From NCBI GenBank assembly GCA_964194935.1, contig CAXMOL010000071.1, positions 1 to 22,238 on the forward strand: DNA of 22,238 nucleotides. The letters are read 5' to 3'. Below are positions 19,731-22,238 of the stretch, one piece after another. The notes under the pieces were generated by a model. That model ran no database searches, was not told the origin of the DNA, and saw only the letters and a program-made list of their open reading frames with translations. The DNA is from JACZWZ01 sp964194935. GTDB lineage: Bacteria; Actinomycetota; Acidimicrobiia; Spongiisociales; UBA11373. How positions within the stretch are numbered: position 1 is the first letter of the stretch; each line of letters starts with the position of its first letter. A program made the translations under genes and the position numbers.

Positions 19731-20480
19731 TCATCCGGCCGAACTCGGCGCAGTAGACGGCTCGGTTCCGGATGCCGTTAATTCGATCCTCATGCGCTTG
19801 TTGGCTTTACCTTTGCTCTCGGTCTTTACGACCCGAACCGGTCCGACCTCACGAGTGTTGGCGACATGGGTGCCCCCGTCGGCCTGCTTGTCGATATCAC
19901 CGATTTCAATCACCCGAATTGGATCGACAGCTTCGGGGATGAGATTTACCTTTGTTCTGATCAGATCGGCATCTGCCAGGGCGTCGGAACGGGACATGAA
20001 CTGCACGGATACGTCGTGCTCCTGGGCGAGCGCCGTGTTGAGTCGCTCTTCGACCTGCTTGCCGAACTCCACTGAGATCGAGTCCAACTCGAAGTCCATT
20101 CGCGCTCTGCCGGGTTCCATGTTGCCGCCGGTGACTTTGGCACCGAAGTCACGAAAGATCACCGCGGTGAGGACATGGAGGGCGGTATGGGTTCGCATCA
20201 GCGTGTGGCGCCGCTCCCAGTCGATCCGAGCTGTGAGCTGGGTGCCTTCCGCCGGTGGCACACCGTCAACCACATGAAGCACCACTCCGGCTCGCCTGAA
20301 GGTGTCGGTCACGGCAACCGAGCCGCCGTCCCACTCGAACACACCGGTGTCGCCCGGCTGACCGCCTCCACGTGAGTAGAAGACAGTCCGATCGAGCACG
20401 ACGCCTTCGTCATCGACCTCGGTGACAGTGGCCGCCGTCTCGGTGGCGTAGGCGTCCCTTGGTGCGATTTCGTCGGTCAT
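19731..20480 (-). CDS. AlaX-type alanyl-tRNA editing protein
   Basis: 249 residues from ATG 20480, which follows AAGGAGGT by about 4 bases; the open frame upstream of it has no initiation signal. It is a free-standing editing domain that hydrolyses mischarged Ser- or Gly-tRNA(Ala). An N-terminal beta domain (TVFYSRGGGQPGDTG, residues 32-46) precedes the editing core with the zinc motif RTHTALHVLTAV (His98, His102). The C-terminal ligand pair, usually Cys and His in CGGTHV, appears here as Asp201 and His205 in ADGGTHVANTREVG. This gives a His/His/Asp/His set, presumably still metal binding. The length fits the AlaX-M class, without the C-terminal extension of AlaX-L. It is 85 bases downstream of the AI-2E family gene on the same strand and may share its transcript. 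Confidence 0.92.
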   Translation of the reverse strand: MTDEIAPRDAYATETAATVTEVDDEGVVLDRTVFYSRGGGQPGDTGVFEWDGGSVAVTDTFRRAGVVLHVVDGVPPAEGTQLTARIDWERRHTLMRTHTALHVLTAVIFRDFGAKVTGGNMEPGRARMDFELDSISVEFGKQVEERLNTALAQEHDVSVQFMSRSDALADADLIRTKVNLIPEAVDPIRVIEIGDIDKQADGGTHVANTREVGPVRVVKTESKGKANKRMRIELTASGTEPSTAPSSAG

Positions 20481-20565
20481 CTGACCTCCTTCGACGTGTG
20501 CGAGACGATAGGAGCGGACTGGGACAATTCGTGGTAGTCGGTGGCGGTTACAACAACCGTGCTGC

Positions 20566-21744
20566 CTAGGCGTCCTCGTCGGATTCGTCTTGGGCCGAAT
20601 CGCGGGCCCTGATTCGACCAAGAATCGTCTCCTCGGTCGAATAGTCCACGAATACATCCTCCGACGCTTCCTCCCAGGATTGACCTAGCACCCTGGTTCT
20701 CCAGAAGTGGCCGGTGATGATCTTGACCGTTGCCATCAGCGGGACGGTGAGGACGACACCCCAGAATCCACCAAGTGAAGCCCCAGCAATGAGTCCGAGA
20801 ATTATGAGTGCCGGGTGAAGTCGCACGGTCGCACGCAGCACGGTGGGGCTGACAAAGTGGTTATCGATCTGTTGGACGATGAGCGCCACCAACCCGGTCC
20901 ACAGCGCGGTCTGTAGGTCCGTAGTGGCCAGGGCCACCAGAACCCCAAGAGTTCCTCCGACCCAGGGTCCGACAAAAGGAATGATGTTGAGCAGGCCAGC
21001 GATCATTCCAATGAGCAGCCAGAAGGGAAGACCGACCAGCCAGAAGCCAAAGCTCGTCATCACCCCCACGATGAGCGCTACAAGCAGCTGCCCTCTCAGG
21101 AACCCGCCAATCGCATTACCGAGTTGGTTGGCGACGTGGGCGGTCTCGGCTCGATGCCGCTCCGGGATCAACTCGGTCGCCTTACGACGCAGAGTCGGAA
21201 GGTCGAGCAGCACATAGAAGGCAACCACCGGAGCGAGGATGAGCAAGAACAGGGTTTCGAGCACACTCAGGGTGATATCGGTTATCTCGGTGAGTTGGTC
21301 GCTGAAGAAGTCGCCCTGGGTATCGGCGATGCTGTCCTGCAACTCGGCATAGGAGGGAACATCGACGGCGCTGAGCCCCAGATCGTCGGCGATGCTCTCG
21401 AGATCTGTCGCCAGGTCGTCGTAGATCGAAGGGAAATCGTCGGCGAGTTCCCGCCCCTGATCGGCGATGCTCGGGATCATCAAGAAACCGATCAGCGTGA
21501 GAGCACCGAGCAGAGCCGTGTACGACAAGCACGAGCCCATCCAGCGCGCCACGCCCCGATTCTCGAGCCGTGTCACCACCGGATTGAGGACATAGATGAC
21601 GGCGATCGCGATCACGATCGGGGGGCCGATGATCCAGAACTGGAGCATCAGCCAACCAATGGTCCCGAGTAGCAACAGAGTTCCGAGAACGCTCCAACTG
21701 GCGACTCCGAGCTTGCGGAGACCGCTGCTCGTACTGCCGGGCAT
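20566..21744 (-). CDS. AI-2E (PerM/TqsA) family membrane protein
   Basis: 392 residues with about eight transmembrane segments. Two helices near the N-terminus (about 17-55) are followed by a short soluble loop and helix (65-93). A long extracytoplasmic acidic region (about 97-150, DDLATDLESIADDLGLSAVD) comes next. The family's C-terminal membrane core has FLLILAPVVAFYVLLDLP, LRGQLLVALIVGVMT, GLLNIIPFVGPWVGGTLGVL and QQIDNHFVSPTVLRATVRLH. The family was named for autoinducer-2 export, but most members are of unknown substrate and some act as antiporters. ATG 21744 is used because it overlaps the stop of the DUF3263-like gene (TGATG), implying coupled translation; TTG 21747 is the only alternative. 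The C-terminus is highly acidic. Confidence 0.9.
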   Translation of the reverse strand: MPGSTSSGLRKLGVASWSVLGTLLLLGTIGWLMLQFWIIGPPIVIAIAVIYVLNPVVTRLENRGVARWMGSCLSYTALLGALTLIGFLMIPSIADQGRELADDFPSIYDDLATDLESIADDLGLSAVDVPSYAELQDSIADTQGDFFSDQLTEITDITLSVLETLFLLILAPVVAFYVLLDLPTLRRKATELIPERHRAETAHVANQLGNAIGGFLRGQLLVALIVGVMTSFGFWLVGLPFWLLIGMIAGLLNIIPFVGPWVGGTLGVLVALATTDLQTALWTGLVALIVQQIDNHFVSPTVLRATVRLHPALIILGLIAGASLGGFWGVVLTVPLMATVKIITGHFWRTRVLGQSWEEASEDVFVDYSTEETILGRIRARDSAQDESDEDA

Positions 21745-22001
21745 CAAGAGACCGGTGAGCCGTCGGGGAACCGTCGAGTAACTCGCGCCTCTTTGGCGCC
21801 GTCACGCACCTTGCGGAGGCGGCGAACGGTCAGTGGATCGATCGACTCGGCGACCGGATCGTCGAGAAGGCGACGCAGCACCTGGTAGTACCGGGTGGCG
21901 CTCATACCGAGATACTCACGAATAGCGCGGTCCTTCGGCTCCGGATAACGCCACCAGGTCCGTTCGAAATCGAGGACCGCTCGGTCCTTGTCCGCAAGCA
22001 T
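21744..22001 (-). CDS. DUF3263-like small helical protein with putative helix-turn-helix
   Basis: 85 residues starting MLADKDRAVLDFERTWW. The LDFERTWWRYPEPKDRAIRE, GMSATRYYQVLRRLLDDP and LRKVRD pattern is the conserved core of the actinobacterial DUF3263 family, whose arrangement suggests a helix-turn-helix (about residues 22-48) and possible DNA binding. A longer frame reaching 22175 runs through the tRNA-Thr promoter region and part of the tRNA, so it is rejected. ATG 22001 lies 7 bases after a TACCCT box with no Shine-Dalgarno, pointing to a leaderless mRNA. Its stop overlaps the AI-2E family start by one base, which ties the two functionally. The biological role of the family is not established. 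Confidence 0.78.
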   Translation of the reverse strand: MLADKDRAVLDFERTWWRYPEPKDRAIREYLGMSATRYYQVLRRLLDDPVAESIDPLTVRRLRKVRDGAKEARVTRRFPDGSPVS

Positions 22002-22008
22002 GAGGGAG

Positions 22009-22014
22009 AGGGTA
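22009..22014 (-). promoter_or_regulatory. -10-like box for the leaderless DUF3263/AI-2E operon
   Basis: TACCCT on the minus strand is 7 bases before ATG 22001. It is the same hexamer with almost the same spacing as at 17325-17330. Confidence 0.45.
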
Positions 22015-22076
22015 TGAGCGAGGCTTGCCGGATTCGCGGATTTCGGTACCAGTAACCAGAGGATTTCGCCGTGTCG

Positions 22077-22097
22077 TACTGGATACTGGATACCGGA
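22077..22097. repeat. Three tandem TACTGGA-type heptamers upstream of tRNA-Thr
   Basis: TACTGGA, TACTGGA and TACCGGA are directly joined, followed by TAC. The array lies between the divergent DUF3263-like gene and tRNA-Thr. It resembles the TACTGGC array at 14771-14800. Confidence 0.6.
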
Positions 22098-22147
22098 TAC
22101 TCTGTTGCCAGGCATCGACGTCGACTCGGATGGGTCTGGCGATGTAG

Positions 22148-22224
22148 GCCGGGTTAGCTCAGGTTGGCAGAGCACCGCTCTTGTAAAGCGGATGTCGCCG
22201 GTTCAAATCCGGCACCCGGCTCCA
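22148..22224 (+). tRNA. tRNA-Thr (anticodon UGU), CCA encoded
   Basis: The acceptor GCCGGGT pairs with ACCCGGC, the D-arm GCTC pairs with GAGC, and the anticodon stem CCGCT/AGCGG carries the loop CTTGTAA (anticodon TGT). The T-arm GCCGG/CCGGC encloses TTCAAAT. The discriminator T is followed by an encoded CCA (22222-22224), unlike the tRNA-Arg in this window. Confidence 0.97.
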
Positions 22225-22238
22225 AAGAGTCACCAGTC

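Noticed and set aside
22002..22175. Upstream extension of the DUF3263-like protein to 22175
   Set aside because: It would run through the heptamer repeats and into the tRNA-Thr gene on the opposite strand. The family core begins at the ATG at 22001, which has a TACCCT box directly before it.

Overview
This window looks like high-GC actinobacterial chromosome. The gene types fit best with an Acidimicrobiia-like or related lineage: a polyphosphate glucokinase-like ROK kinase, a DUF3263-type small protein, an LppM-like lipoprotein, threonine-rich surface stalks, and starts that look leaderless behind TAnnnT boxes. The lineage is an inference from gene content; no rRNA or other marker gene is present.

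Layout. A partial secreted-protein gene (1-156, minus) lies at the left edge. From about 325 to 6294 runs a block bounded by two direct 43-bp copies of the 3' part of a tRNA-Arg(CCU) gene. The right copy belongs to the intact tRNA (6253-6325, minus) and the left copy is a bare fragment. Between them are a GH63/MGH1-like glucosidase, a 58-aa basic protein, a polyphosphate-glucokinase-like ROK kinase, a 6-phosphogluconate dehydrogenase and an 87-aa protein. No integrase is visible. The cassette reads as glucose release, phosphorylation and entry into the oxidative pentose phosphate route. Next (6408-9239) comes a run of exported proteins: a ZU5-like lipoprotein with a dockerin-like calcium loop, an acidic lipoprotein and a secreted helical protein. 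A decayed tRNA lies among them, and a perfect 13-bp hairpin terminator ends the run.

The middle (9322-14433) holds a class V aminotransferase, a membrane-anchored surface protein made of ten exact 34-residue Cys repeats, an EamA transporter and a membrane-anchored PQQ-type sugar dehydrogenase. Positions 14434-14796 carry no gene. They hold four copies of a palindromic repeat with conserved flanks and a 15-nt self-complementary core that changes between copies.

The right part (14797-22224) has an acyl-CoA dehydrogenase, a second EamA transporter, a small receiver-like protein, an LppM-like lipoprotein, a degenerate HAD-like protein, a CvpA-CAP fusion, an AlaX-type alanyl-tRNA editing protein, an AI-2E family membrane protein translationally coupled to a DUF3263 protein, and tRNA-Thr(UGU) with an encoded CCA.

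The strongest leads are the tRNA-bounded sugar cassette, the covarying palindromic repeat family, the 34-residue repeat surface protein, and a perfect 14-bp inverted repeat inside the start of the HAD-like gene. I see no CRISPR array, transposase, phage gene or recognisable defence system.
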